This document shows positions 28,244 to 37,559 of a DNA stretch of 64,000 bases, piece after piece. The stretch is from Fodinibius sediminis (GTDB taxonomy: Bacteria; Bacteroidota; Rhodothermia; Balneolales; Balneolaceae). Location: contig NZ_FXTH01000013.1 of assembly GCF_900182555.1 (NCBI RefSeq), forward strand, positions 100,150 to 164,149, given 5' to 3'. Made by a program: the position numbers and the translations under genes. The notes below the pieces were generated by a model. That model was given only the letters and a program-made list of their open reading frames with translations. It was not told where the DNA came from and ran no database searches. The first letter of the stretch is position 1. Each line of letters starts with the position of its first letter.

Positions 28244-28360
28244 TCAAAAGGTGGCGTTACTGATCCCATGCTCCCGGCAAATGGCTCCAACTTTTAGCCC
28301 TTGCTCTTGTTTTTTGAGAATGGAGATGATTTGTGATTCGCTAAAACGTGATTTTTCATG
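28244..28360 (-). pseudogene. IS3-family transposase OrfA fragment
   Basis: Reading the minus strand gives HEKSRFSESQIISILKKQ then GLKVGAICREHGISNATF and a stop. This is the N-terminal HTH of IS3-family OrfA proteins (K-SRF-ESQI--IL, ICREHGIS-ATFY), cut short after about 38 residues with no OrfB behind it. It is a relic, the same family as the OrfB fragment near 58.5 kb. The rest of 28072-28759 shows no other gene. Confidence 0.75.
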
Positions 28361-28759
28361 ATTGGAAGTAGTGAATTTTCTCTACTTTCAAACGGTCAAC
28401 TTTCAGGGAAGACTACAGTCAACCAGAAAGAAGCTGTTGCATAACGTCCCGCCACCCATCTGTTGAAATAAGAGTAACGTTAAAGTTGGAATCAGACAAG
28501 AAAGGGTGCGGCCTGTGCCTCACGCGCATAATCAGCTGTACTTATATATCGATCAACGAGCAGCCTGTTCAATAAGATTAGTATGAGGCTAAGTCAATAA
28601 GAAAACAATAGGTTACTATTTGCAATAGTGGTATTTTGATATACTGATAATAAGCTATGCCTCTCTCAGAAATTAGATCTCTAAAATTAGCTGTCCGAGA
28701 CCTCTTCCTTTTTATCGAATCTAAAAATAAAACAGAGTTTAATTACTCAAAGGTAAATA

Positions 28760-29278
28760 ATGAAACCAAGTAGGATAATACTAAGTTTAGGTATCCTGTT
28801 ATTAACAGCCCTTTCGATTAAGGCCCAGGATTGTAAATGTCCCGAAGCGGCAATGGAAGATGTATCGGAATTGACAGTGATTGGCGTAGCCGATTACGCA
28901 AACTTCTTAAATATTAATGGGTTGAAGAAATATTCAAACATCAAATACGAAGGATTACCGTTCAACTCCACAGAAGTGAGAAGGTACATTCTAAAAAACG
29001 ATAGAAGAAATACCAGAATAAAGGCCACCTATGGAAGAGATGGAAACTTGATTAATGGAATCTACATTATGAAAGATTCTCCTATCCCAAAGGTTATCCG
29101 GGATTACCTGGTAACGGACAGCTATAGAGGCTGGACGATGACAAGTAACAAAACCATCGTTCATGACTTTGATATGCAGAAGACTGAGTATGAAGTTAAA
29201 ATTCAACGTGGTAAAATGAAGCAGACGTTGTTTTTTGATCTTTATGGCAACCGTATAAAAAAACTTGCCCGTACCTAA
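28760..29278 (+). CDS. Exported protein of unknown function, possibly PepSY-like
   Basis: A 172-residue protein with a signal peptide (IILSLGILLLTALSIKAQ) and a mature part starting with the cysteine pair CKC. Segments such as YSNIKYEGLPFNSTEVRRYI, IKATYGRDGNLINGIYIMKD and TEYEVKIQRGKMKQTLFFD give an alternating two-repeat beta pattern reminiscent of PepSY-like periplasmic domains. No firm family match. It sits alone, with its own terminator. Confidence 0.7.
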   Translation: MKPSRIILSLGILLLTALSIKAQDCKCPEAAMEDVSELTVIGVADYANFLNINGLKKYSNIKYEGLPFNSTEVRRYILKNDRRNTRIKATYGRDGNLINGIYIMKDSPIPKVIRDYLVTDSYRGWTMTSNKTIVHDFDMQKTEYEVKIQRGKMKQTLFFDLYGNRIKKLART

Positions 29279-29309
29279 CGATTGATTGGAATCGTAAAAA
29301 TTAGCAGTC

Positions 29310-29341
29310 AGGGCTATGCAAATTTGCATGGCCCTTTTTTT
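29310..29341 (+). terminator. Rho-independent terminator after the PepSY-like gene
   Basis: The arms AGGGCTATGCAA and TTGCATGGCCCT form a near-perfect hairpin with a tiny AT loop, followed by seven Ts. Confidence 0.9.
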
Positions 29342-29506
29342 ATGCATTAGCATAACTTATAGCCTGAGAAAGGCTGTCCCTTCTGTAAGATACCGGCACC
29401 GGGCGACCTTGTTCAAACGGAAAAGACGCCACCGCGTCGAAACTATTAATAACGAGTCAGCGATAATAAGGAAAACGCCTGTCCACTTGGTGGCTCCTGA
29501 TGTCGT

Positions 29507-29932
29507 TCACGGGGTTGCTGGAGATGCCAAGCCGTGTCCCCCGACGGGATTCAGTTCTATTTGTTCATCGAATGCTGCTATCAGGGGGCGGCCCCGGCTC
29601 ATGGCCTCCTTTACCGGCGGAAGCGAAAGAGATGCTTGATGATGTTCTTTGCTCTCCCATATTTCGGTAACCCAGATCACCTCATCATGTTCTGAATCAT
29701 TGGAGACGATGTAACTCAGGCAGCCGGGCATGTCGGCTGATCCTTCGAGCAGGATGTTGACCAGCGCTTCTCGCTGGCCGGGCCTGGCTGTTATTTTTCC
29801 TATCAATCCATACATATTGGTATGTTTTTTTATTGGTTTAGGGGGTAATACCCGGGCTGGGGCACAGGCAAAAGCCAACGCTCCTGCACTGGCCATGGAT
29901 AGAAACTCATTTCGTGAAATGGTACGCTTCAT
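29507..29932 (-). CDS. Exported ABM-domain monooxygenase-like protein
   Basis: A 141-residue protein with an N-terminal export signal (SMASAGALAFACAP) that looks like a lipoprotein or Tat-like signal, then an antibiotic-biosynthesis-monooxygenase (ABM) dimeric alpha/beta barrel: YGLIGKITARPGQREALVNIL, SYIVSNDSEHDEVIWVTEIWES. ABM proteins act on quinones or similar small molecules, often without cofactor. The start ATG 29932 is chosen over an upstream in-frame ATG because it begins the signal sequence. Confidence 0.78.
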   Translation of the reverse strand: MKRTISRNEFLSMASAGALAFACAPARVLPPKPIKKHTNMYGLIGKITARPGQREALVNILLEGSADMPGCLSYIVSNDSEHDEVIWVTEIWESKEHHQASLSLPPVKEAMSRGRPLIAAFDEQIELNPVGGHGLASPATP

Positions 29933-30042
29933 ACAGTTACGGTCTCGGGTATAGGGAAAGTTCTCCGGATGTTGAATGCATAACAAAAGGAAGATTAACG
30001 AATTTACTGTCGGGGAGCAAGGAAGGCGGAGGTACGGCCGGC

Positions 30043-30774
30043 TTATTCACTTTTCTTCTTTTTTATCATCTGGACGGCTGTTTGAACCAGCTGGGTATTG
30101 TCATAGACAATTTTTTGTCCGGGAAGATAAAGCGTATCCTCGAGGCCTATCCGGCTGTAATAGTTTCGCTGAGCCGCTTTCTTTATCATGGGCCAGGCCG
30201 AGCCTTCGTATCCGTGCAGCAGTCTTGGCAGCCCCGGTGAATGGTGATCCAGTACATGCTCAATATCATGCAGAAGCCTGGTAGCCTGGTCGGGAGGCAG
30301 GTCTGGAATCTCAATGAGTACCCGGAGGGCTTCCTTCGACTGGGCGAAGGCGGTAAACCGCTTCGCCGCTTCAACAGAATGTATCCCCGCCTCCATTCCT
30401 ATGTCGAGGGAAAGCAGAAGGCGAGCAACCTCCCGGGCTCCGCGTTCATGAAAATTAACCGATGCAAAGTCGGGCAGCACCGTCCAGGAATCTATCCGCT
30501 CAAGTCTCTTGGTTACATCGGGTTCAATCCATTCGCCGGTACTCACGCCGATGGGAGCCGTAACCTCAGCAGCCCGGACAGCATGTAAAGCAGCGGATAG
30601 ATCGGCAGCGGCTAAACTTTCCTGTCCCTCTTCCCCTCTTGGATGCATATGAATGGCATGCGCACAAGCCTCAACAGCATGCCTGCTTTGCAGGGCGATC
30701 TGCCCGGGAGATACTGGAATATGCGGATGTTCCTCAGGGAAACGGCTCCCATTGAGGGTGACTTGTAACAGCAT
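30043..30774 (-). CDS. BKACE (3-keto acid cleavage) family protein, DUF849
   Basis: A 243-residue zinc-dependent aldolase-type barrel of the beta-keto acid cleavage enzyme family, which transfers acetyl from acetyl-CoA to a 3-keto acid to yield a CoA ester and acetoacetate. Landmarks are AIHMHPRGEEGQESL (metal histidines), IGVSTGEWIEPD and FASVNFHERGA. It is shorter than most members (about 270-300), lacking part of the typical N-terminus. Substrate unknown and no pathway genes are adjacent. Confidence 0.8.
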   Translation of the reverse strand: MLLQVTLNGSRFPEEHPHIPVSPGQIALQSRHAVEACAHAIHMHPRGEEGQESLAAADLSAALHAVRAAEVTAPIGVSTGEWIEPDVTKRLERIDSWTVLPDFASVNFHERGAREVARLLLSLDIGMEAGIHSVEAAKRFTAFAQSKEALRVLIEIPDLPPDQATRLLHDIEHVLDHHSPGLPRLLHGYEGSAWPMIKKAAQRNYYSRIGLEDTLYLPGQKIVYDNTQLVQTAVQMIKKKKSE

Positions 30775-31148
30775 AAGCTATCTGGATCTGCGATGGCCAG
30801 CGGCCCTGGACACACGACGCATGCCCTACACGCTGAAGTTATGTAAGAATGAATGACGAAAACCGGTCATAGCTAAATCGGCTGCCGGATATAGCTGTCG
30901 GCATCAGTAGCAGTGCTGTCGCTTCAGGTAACCATTTTTCAGACCGGCCATCCTTTTTTTACTTTTAATGAAGGTTTAACGTTACCTTAAAGCCTTCCTG
31001 TAAACTGTACACAAAAAGTTGAGATACTTTTAAATGTCTCAGACCCTGGAATGAGTTAGGAACCGGTATGTTTTTACCCTTTCATTTAAATCAGCAGTTT
31101 ATCCTTTTACATTAATTTTGAAGATGGGTCTGGAGACAGTTGACAAAT
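30775..31148. other. Intergenic region, nothing recognised
   Basis: Contains the upstream side of the BKACE gene and the 3' side of the PH-domain gene. The last bases hold G5 and G7 runs that bear on the end of the PH gene. Confidence 0.35.
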
Positions 31149-31583
31149 TCAACGGGGGAATGGGGGGGTGACAAGCAGGGTCTTGTGTTTTAGTGTTAAA
31201 ACCACGCATTTGTGGCGGTTTGTGGCATAGGCCCGAAAAGTGCCCAGTTCTTTATTGTTGAAGGTGCCGATCCAGCCAAATAATCCTCCATTGCCCATCA
31301 GCCGCCAGGATCCTCTTATAGCCTGCGCATTGAATTCGGCATCAACCAGGTTGTGGATATCAAATTCTTTTGTCCAGCCTAAACGGTGAATAATCAATTT
31401 CTGGTCGTCAATACTATACCCCTTGATCATAAAAAAAGGCGGTATGAGGATCAGGGCACCCATGGCTATAATCGTGACCGGCTGCGGGTTGAAGTACATA
31501 AAGGTCACTGCAAATAGAGTGACGCCAACAGTAATAAACTGCAAAAGCGGGTCCCAGGAAGAGGCCTTAAAGTATGTCATCAT
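31149..31583 (-). CDS. Bacterial PH-domain membrane protein, possibly frameshifted at the 3' end
   Basis: A 144-residue protein with two N-terminal membrane segments (FITVGVTLFAVTFMYF, TIIAMGALILIPPFFMI) and a bacterial pleckstrin-like domain (YSIDDQKLIIHRLGWTKEFDIHNL, KCVVLTLKHKTLLVTP). The frame ends at PPFPR just after LLVTP, where relatives normally continue with an E/D-F-V/I segment. In the next frame the DNA reads VEFVNCLQ, so a one-base slip in the C7 run at 31162-31168 would shorten the protein. Sequence error or phase variation are both possible. Confidence 0.75.
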   Translation of the reverse strand: MMTYFKASSWDPLLQFITVGVTLFAVTFMYFNPQPVTIIAMGALILIPPFFMIKGYSIDDQKLIIHRLGWTKEFDIHNLVDAEFNAQAIRGSWRLMGNGGLFGWIGTFNNKELGTFRAYATNRHKCVVLTLKHKTLLVTPPFPR

Positions 31584-31917
31584 AAACGGCTGATGATCCT
31601 TTTAGCTGGTTTGGTAGAACGGCACTGCAGTCAGGCGGTGCTGGGGCTGCAACTATATTACAAAAGACAAAATTAGACTGGTAAAAGCAAGGGAGAGTGG
31701 AATGACAGCGCGGCTTGACGGCCATGGTGGCTTTAATTTTCGTTACCGGGCCGGGAAGTCCAGAAGAATTATGTCTCCTGCTATATTTAAAAAGGAGGTG
31801 ATGCGGAAATGTCTTACATTATGGCCATTGATGTAATATGCTGTATGTTTTTAGAATTTTATAGTTAGACCAGGACTATCAGTTGATGAATTATAGCTTC
31901 CTTGTGAACAGGGAAAG
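31584..31917. other. Intergenic region, nothing recognised
   Basis: An AGGAGGTG sequence at 31793 precedes only a 19-codon frame at 31809-31868, which I do not regard as a gene. Confidence 0.35.
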
Positions 31918-32250
31918 ATGGATATTAACCACGTCGCCCCGTTTTTTTCTCGAGAAATGTTGGACAAAATAACGTCAAATCATTTCCCTGAAATTTCTGA
32001 TTGTATTTCCAATGACTATGAATGGGCAGTCTTTGGGAATGGTGAGTATTTTGATATGGGAGCCCTGCCCATGGAGGTTCCCCATATCATTCACGGTGGT
32101 TCGGCCAACGGTTATAAATCGATGCCTGTAACCATTATTAAGGGGGGAGTGGATTACCACAATGCTGGCGAATTCCGGAATCAAACAGTAGAAGTAACGC
32201 TTGTACATAAGATTGTTCAAATACCGAATAAAAACCCATATCAACAATGA
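31918..32250 (+). CDS. Hypothetical protein coupled to the next gene
   Basis: A 110-residue soluble protein, not recognised. It is rich in aromatic and acidic residues, with an even hydrophobic pattern (DYEWAVFGNGEYFDMGA, MPVTIIKGGVDYHNAGEF). The main evidence that it is expressed is the ATGA overlap: its stop TGA shares bases with the start of the secreted lipocalin-like gene at 32247. Its upstream end falls after an in-frame TAG, so the ATG is the only reasonable start. Confidence 0.5.
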   Translation: MDINHVAPFFSREMLDKITSNHFPEISDCISNDYEWAVFGNGEYFDMGALPMEVPHIIHGGSANGYKSMPVTIIKGGVDYHNAGEFRNQTVEVTLVHKIVQIPNKNPYQQ

Positions 32251-32972
32251 AATACGTTATATCATGGTTACTGCTGTTTATGATCGTGCATAGCGGGGCC
32301 GTAGTATATGCACAGGATAACCCTCTTACAGGTCTCTGGATGATAGAAAACGTGCAGGTGGGAGGGCAGGAGATGACCCCGGTTGCCAAATGGACCCGGA
32401 TCAACCCTGACGGGACCTATGAGTCGGGCAACGGATGGCTTAAAAATTCCGAGGGCACCTGGACTTATAATGAGCAAGCCCGAACTTTTCTTGCAAAAGA
32501 AACCAACGGGCTGACTGATCCCTATGGAGCTTTTACGGTGGGCCTTGAAGAAGAGCAGATGAAGTGGGTGCGAACAGAGGAGGGGCAGGAGGTTACGGTA
32601 AGGATGACCCGTATCCATGAAATACCCCGGTCACCCGCCGACAAGGTACAAGGGCTCTGGGAGGTGGACAGGGATACGCATGATGGAAAAAAGGCATCCT
32701 CAACCAGCGATCCCGGGAAAAGACATACCCTGTTTATACGATGGGATCGAACCTATATGGAACATACTCCCGAGGGACAAAGACAGACTGGATACTGGCA
32801 TATGAATGCCCACAGGCCTGAGATCACCTTCCTGAGCCACGGTGGAGAACAAAAGCCCCCTTCGTGGAGGATAAAAGTTATAAATGATCATGAGATGGTT
32901 ATGACCGGACTTGCTGATTCCACGAAGGGGCAGGTGGTTAGATACAGCCGACTGAAGTCCTTTCCAGAGTGA
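32247..32972 (+). CDS. Secreted protein with two lipocalin-like repeats
   Basis: A 241-residue exported protein (signal WLLLFMIVHSGAVVYAQ). The mature part shows two related halves, each opening with a 'GLW-(I/V)-' strand (TGLWMIENV at about residue 28; QGLWEVDRD at about 135). Each half is followed by repeated 'DGTYESG-W-', 'EGTWTY' and 'GYWHM' strands, typical of lipocalin-like domains that measure or bind small molecules. No close family assignment. It overlaps the upstream hypothetical by 4 bases and converges on a VOC gene. Confidence 0.7.
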   Translation: MKYVISWLLLFMIVHSGAVVYAQDNPLTGLWMIENVQVGGQEMTPVAKWTRINPDGTYESGNGWLKNSEGTWTYNEQARTFLAKETNGLTDPYGAFTVGLEEEQMKWVRTEEGQEVTVRMTRIHEIPRSPADKVQGLWEVDRDTHDGKKASSTSDPGKRHTLFIRWDRTYMEHTPEGQRQTGYWHMNAHRPEITFLSHGGEQKPPSWRIKVINDHEMVMTGLADSTKGQVVRYSRLKSFPE

Positions 32973-33070
32973 CTGCCATACGAAGCTTTTTTCACAGGAG
33001 CCGGGGAGCAATTGGGAACGGACCCATGTGAATCAGCACCGGCTATGAAGAACCCTGAGGCAGACAGGCA

Positions 33071-33106
33071 CGGACCAAGCCATCGCTTATCTAAAGGCTT
33101 GGTTCG
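33071..33106. terminator. Bidirectional-looking hairpin between convergent genes
   Basis: An 11-bp inverted repeat (CGGACCAAGCC/GGCTTGGTTCG, one G-T) with a 14-base loop lies between the ends of the lipocalin-like gene and the VOC gene. T runs are weak on both sides. Confidence 0.5.
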
Positions 33107-33125
33107 TATTCTCTTTGCTGCTTGG

Positions 33126-33551
33126 TTATAGCTTCTTGTTCGAATTAAAGAATACATTAAATTTATGGCCGTCCGGGTCGGAAAATACGCATACATAATA
33201 GCCGTTTTCGTCGTACCATTCTTTGTTGTCCTTCTGTGGATCGAAATGAATAGTCCCACCCGCTTTTTTAACTTCTTCTACCCATTTGTTCACTTCCTCT
33301 TTGCTTTCCGCTGAAAGTGTAAACATTATTTCATTTCCTTTCCTCAAGTCTGCTATTTCTCCCTCCATACTGGACTTAAACCGGTTGATTTCAAAAAAAT
33401 GGATTACAAAATCATCATCACCCACCAGGAAACTTGCCAGTTCTTTGGTAGAAGGGGGGCAGTTCGGCTTAAATCCTAATTTGAGGTAAAAATCCCATGT
33501 CCTTTCAACATCCTGTACTGCTAAATTAGCCCAGATTTTTTTGCTATTCAT
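33126..33551 (-). CDS. VOC (glyoxalase-like) family protein
   Basis: A 141-residue protein with one VOC double beta-alpha-beta unit pair: KIWANLAVQDVERTWDFYLKLGF opens it and YYVCVFSDPDGHKFNVFF closes it. Such proteins are dioxygenase, lyase or antibiotic-binding relatives; the metal ligands are not obvious enough to assign a reaction. The ATG at 33551 is chosen over an in-frame upstream start because it begins the conserved domain directly. Confidence 0.85.
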   Translation of the reverse strand: MNSKKIWANLAVQDVERTWDFYLKLGFKPNCPPSTKELASFLVGDDDFVIHFFEINRFKSSMEGEIADLRKGNEIMFTLSAESKEEVNKWVEEVKKAGGTIHFDPQKDNKEWYDENGYYVCVFSDPDGHKFNVFFNSNKKL

Positions 33552-34061
33552 TTTCTGCCTTTTTGATTTGAAAATTTTCTTGAGCCTGTTGCCGGCCACC
33601 CTGTGATCCTTTTCTCAGAAAGAGTGCTGGTCTCTGAATTATAGGGACTGGATGGGCCAATCGATGGGTGGTATTGCGACATTATCAGAGGGTAATGGTG
33701 ACAAAACGATTTTTTGGAGTATGATTGCCAGTCACATGCATAAGCGGCTCCTATAATAGCGTAAAGGTAACAAATTCAAGAATAACGGCTCATTAATACT
33801 GTGCGGAGCTAGCTTGAAATGCTGGTGATAGTGACGTTGCATTTATTACGTAAGGTCTGTTAAGATTTTCGACTGCTGATGTTGAAGTGGGGAGGAACCA
33901 AGGTAAGCATCGCAGCCTGTAAACGATGGAACCAACTTTCAACGGGGATGCGCCGTTAAACATTGGCCAGAGAATCGTAAGAATTTCGTGATAACTTCGT
34001 CTCTCGAGATACTTACCTATAGGGTATACATTCAACCCAAATAAAAAAACAGGCAAATATC
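33552..34061. other. Intergenic region, no supported gene
   Basis: A GTTAAAC sequence near 33953 sits beside a small hairpin (AACGGGGATGCGCCGTT), but the flanks lack the paired arms of an attC site. I see no gene. Confidence 0.35.
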
Positions 34062-34733
34062 ATGGGCCTATATCCAGACCAAATAAATGCAGGTATTGTA
34101 AGGATGATATTGGCCGTTGGACTTGTATCCTGCAAGGATATATTTCCGGGAACCGGGAGTGGTCCGACAGCCGAATACGAAGTCACGATCGAAAACGTAA
34201 GTGAATCCTATACGATTCTTAAAAGTGATGCTTTTGCGGTCTACCATGAAGGTAACCCCATTTTTGACGAAGGGAAACCCGCGACTGGCAACGGCCCCGA
34301 AGAGGGCATGTTCGACAAGCTGGTGTCCTCACTCTCATCCGACGGTAATGTTTCGGAAAGAGGAGGATTTAATCAACCTGCAGGAGCCAACGGCCCGGGT
34401 TCACTGCTGCCGGGAGAGCAGTATAAATTCAGGTTTACAGCTGCGCAGGGTGATAGATTGACATTTGCCACGATGTATATACAGTCTAACGACCTGTTTT
34501 GCAGTTCAACGGAACAAGGCGTGACACTCTTTTCTGCCGCCAACCGGATCTCTGGTGATATTACCGACCAAATTCTTCTTTGGGATGCCGGAACAGAAGT
34601 TAACGAAAAACCGGGGGGTGGCGGGCACCAGGTTTTGCGACAAACCGGACTTGGCACCGGAACACAAGAGGGCAATCCCAATGTGTACCTCGTTAACGAC
34701 CAGTATAATAAGGGGATGTCCCCGATCGAATAA
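34062..34733 (+). CDS. Spondin-domain lipoprotein
   Basis: A 223-residue protein with a spondin-N-like beta sandwich (EYEVTIENVSESYTI, SLLPGEQYKFRFTA, DRLTFATMYIQSNDLF, ILLWDAGTEVNEKPGGG). The start carries a short hydrophobic stretch ending LVSCKD, a likely lipobox, so the protein is probably a lipoprotein, but the N-terminal charge pattern is poor and the start may be further in. It probably adheres to the cell surface; function beyond the domain is unknown. Confidence 0.72.
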   Translation: MGLYPDQINAGIVRMILAVGLVSCKDIFPGTGSGPTAEYEVTIENVSESYTILKSDAFAVYHEGNPIFDEGKPATGNGPEEGMFDKLVSSLSSDGNVSERGGFNQPAGANGPGSLLPGEQYKFRFTAAQGDRLTFATMYIQSNDLFCSSTEQGVTLFSAANRISGDITDQILLWDAGTEVNEKPGGGGHQVLRQTGLGTGTQEGNPNVYLVNDQYNKGMSPIE

Positions 34734-34880
34734 AGGTACCCACAGGGCATGTGGATAAATAAGTATAAATGCTTAAGGTGAAAAGTCAACCCCTGTTGAA
34801 TGGGGGGACTTATATCCAACGTAGTAAGATATCTCAGCATAGCATTTGTAATTTTGAGGAAAGCTCAGTAGCTATATTGT

Positions 34881-35603
34881 ATGGACAGGAAAAGAATACT
34901 AATAATAGAAGACGATGAAGAAATCATTGAGTTGATCGAGATCAATGTGGAGCATCTGGACTATGAGACAGATACGGCTGTTGATGGAGAAACTGGACTT
35001 CAAAAGGCGGAAAATGGACAGTATGATTTGATTATTCTTGATTTGATGCTACCCAAATTAGACGGGATGGAAATATGCAAAAGGTTACGATCCGAAAAGG
35101 ACAATACTCCGATTTTAATGTTAACAGCCAAATCAGAAGAGTTTGACAAAGTAATGGGGCTGGAGTTGGGAGCCGATGATTATCTGACGAAGCCGTTCAG
35201 TATCCGTGAACTGTTGGCAAGAATAAAAGCAAATCTGCGGCGGGTTGAAGTGGATAAACAGGAGAAGTTCAGGGAAATGAAGAGGGAGGATCTATCCATT
35301 GGTCAATTAGTAGTCGAGCCGGACAAACGAAAGGTAACGATCTCGGGTAAATCTGTTTCGCTGACCCCTAAAGAGTTTGAGTTGTTGCATCTTTTTGCGG
35401 CTAACCCGGGGAAAGCATTTTCACGCGAGGAACTGTTAGAGCAGATATGGGGATATAAATTCGAGGGATATGATCATACCGTAAATTCCCATATAAACAG
35501 ACTTCGGAATAAAATTGAAGAAGATCCATCTGATCCCATTTATCTAAAAACAGTATGGGGCATAGGATACCGTTTTGCCGAACAGGAGGAGATCGAGGAA
35601 TGA
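34881..35603 (+). CDS. OmpR/PhoB-family response regulator
   Basis: A 240-residue two-domain regulator: an N-terminal receiver (IIEDDEEIIELIE, phospho-acceptor Asp in LIILDLMLPKLDG, switch LMLTAKSEE and KPFSIREL) and a C-terminal winged helix (VSLTPKEFELLHLFAANPGK, YDHTVNSHINRLRNKIEEDP). Its stop TGA overlaps the kinase start (ATGA), so the two are translationally coupled and form one two-component system. Confidence 0.95.
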   Translation: MDRKRILIIEDDEEIIELIEINVEHLDYETDTAVDGETGLQKAENGQYDLIILDLMLPKLDGMEICKRLRSEKDNTPILMLTAKSEEFDKVMGLELGADDYLTKPFSIRELLARIKANLRRVEVDKQEKFREMKREDLSIGQLVVEPDKRKVTISGKSVSLTPKEFELLHLFAANPGKAFSREELLEQIWGYKFEGYDHTVNSHINRLRNKIEEDPSDPIYLKTVWGIGYRFAEQEEIEE

Positions 35604-37069
35604 AAAGGTTTTTTCAGTCATTTTATTGGAAACTCTCACTGGTTTTCCTGTTGCTGCTTATTGCGATGGGCATAGCTCAGGTAACCATCACCTATAACTC
35701 TTCAATGCAGTTTGTACGGCAGGCCGATCAAAAACTGAACTTGAACCTGGCCGAAAATATGGCCGCCGAATTTGAGGCAGAGCTGGAGGATGAGTTTGAT
35801 ATCAGCCGGATAAAAAGTTCCATCCACGATATGATGGTCGTCAATCCCAGGATAGAGATCTACCTGCTTGATTCTTCCGGAGAAATACTGGCTTTCTTTG
35901 TGGAGAAGGGAAGGCAGATTAAAACAGATTCTGTCGGAATGCAGCCGATTCACGAGTTTCTGAATAGTCCCCGGTCGGATCTTATTCTGGGTGAAGATCC
36001 CCGGGATCCCACCAGAACTAAACCAATTTCAGTGGCAGAGCTGGATATAGGCAGCCAGCAACCCGGTTATGTGTATATTATTTTGGGGGGCGAGCAGTAT
36101 GATTCCGCACTCAGCATGCTGGAAAACAGTTATTTTCTGCAGACCAGCCTGAAAGTATTTGGCATCATTTTGTTGGTTACGGGCATTGTGGGTATGATTC
36201 TGTTTGCCTTCCTTACCAGGCGTCTGCACCGCTTGTCAGGTGCTATAGTAAAATTTGATGAGGGAGATCTGGATAAACGGGTGCCTGTGCATTCCAATGA
36301 TGAGATCGGACGGCTGGCCCAGAGCTTTAACTCCATGGCCGACACGCTGCAAGAAAATGTTAAAGAGCTGAAAAAAACGGATCAGCTTCGTCGCGAGCTT
36401 ATTGCCAATGTCTCTCACGATCTCAGGAGTCCGCTTGCTTCCATCCAGGGATATCTTGAAACAATACTGCTCAAAGGAGCTGAATTGAGTGAAGATAAAA
36501 GAGAAAAGTATTTTAAGATCATCCTGAAGAATACCGTTGGCCTGCGAAACCTGGTAGACGAGCTTTTTGAATTGTCAAAACTTGATACCCAACAGGTGAA
36601 GCCGGCGGATATGGAGCCTTTTTCAATAAGTGACCTGGTACAGGATGTTGCGTTGAAATACGCGCCCAAAGCTGAAGAAAAGGATATCGGTATCAACCTT
36701 GAATGCCCTGCTGGATTGCCGCTGGTCAAGGGAGATATAGCTATGATTGAACGGGTGCTGAGCAATCTGATTGAGAATGCCATTCAATACTCAGAAGAAG
36801 GAGGAGATATTCAAATAGAGCTTAAGAAGAAGAATTCATCCGTTCTCATACAGGTGAAGGATACCGGTCGGGGAATACCCGAGAAAGATCTGCCGTTCAT
36901 TTTCGATCGGTTTTACCGGGCTGAAAAAAGCCGTTCCCGCTCAGGCGGAGGTACGGGTCTTGGATTGGCTATAGCCAAAAAAATCATGGATCTGCACGGG
37001 AAAGATATAACAGTCCGGAACAGGAACCATAAGGGAAGTGTATTTGCATTTGAATTGGGTATAGTTTGA
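35600..37069 (+). CDS. Sensor histidine kinase with HAMP domain
   Basis: A 489-residue membrane kinase. Two transmembrane helices (about 9-29 and 190-215) flank a periplasmic sensor region (about 30-190). HAMP follows, then HisKA with the phospho-accepting His in NVSHDLRSPLASIQGYLET. The HATPase has the N box (NLIENAIQYSEEGG), G1 (DTGRGIP), F box (FDRFYRAEKS) and G2 (GGTGLGLAIAKKIM). It phosphorylates the adjacent regulator. The signal is not known. Confidence 0.95.
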   Translation: MKRFFQSFYWKLSLVFLLLLIAMGIAQVTITYNSSMQFVRQADQKLNLNLAENMAAEFEAELEDEFDISRIKSSIHDMMVVNPRIEIYLLDSSGEILAFFVEKGRQIKTDSVGMQPIHEFLNSPRSDLILGEDPRDPTRTKPISVAELDIGSQQPGYVYIILGGEQYDSALSMLENSYFLQTSLKVFGIILLVTGIVGMILFAFLTRRLHRLSGAIVKFDEGDLDKRVPVHSNDEIGRLAQSFNSMADTLQENVKELKKTDQLRRELIANVSHDLRSPLASIQGYLETILLKGAELSEDKREKYFKIILKNTVGLRNLVDELFELSKLDTQQVKPADMEPFSISDLVQDVALKYAPKAEEKDIGINLECPAGLPLVKGDIAMIERVLSNLIENAIQYSEEGGDIQIELKKKNSSVLIQVKDTGRGIPEKDLPFIFDRFYRAEKSRSRSGGGTGLGLAIAKKIMDLHGKDITVRNRNHKGSVFAFELGIV

Positions 37070-37559
37070 CCGTCCATGCCGATTATTCTACTTACGTAAG
37101 CAGTTCTTGCCTGTTTTGTCTCGAAGGGTTCTTTCCACAGTATGTGTCACCATCTTACTGACAGCTAAGCCATAGTTGAATCGCTGGAATTATTCAGGCT
37201 GTTCAAAGTTAGATGTGGGAAAAAAAACAAAAAAGTTCAAAGCCCGCCGACCCAACGGGGAACCGAGTCCGTGCGGATATTGGTTGACTGGCCGTATAAG
37301 AGCTGGTATTGTTTTCGTGCATCAGCGGAGAACAAGCCTGTCTTAGCTGAACGGGGGGGGATGCCCGGCAGGCCCTCCAGCCGTGATCACTGAAACGGGT
37401 TGCTGCATAGCCGATGAATTGCAGGCTCTGAAATAATAATTGCTGGGTGGGGGGATCTCCTTGATAAATTGCTTTAACTTTAGTTTTTCTTTAGCAAATG
37501 TGAGTATGCCTTGTATCGCTCAGGAGTTGCCGTTATCTTTTGTGCTTTTATTGACGTTC
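37070..37559. other. Intergenic region, nothing recognised but a possible attC end
   Basis: Positions 37464-37538 are bounded by TTTAAC and GTTATCT and could be the attC-like tail of the minus-strand membrane protein gene, but no convincing stem was found. No genes are seen. Confidence 0.3.

Noticed and set aside
28440..28490. GCATAACGTCCC ... ACGTTAAAG as an attC site
   Set aside because: The interior shows no stem and no gene is bounded by it.
31793..31868. AGGAGGTG followed by a 19-codon frame
   Set aside because: The peptide has no leader-like feature, and strong Shine-Dalgarno sequences are not generally used in this genome.
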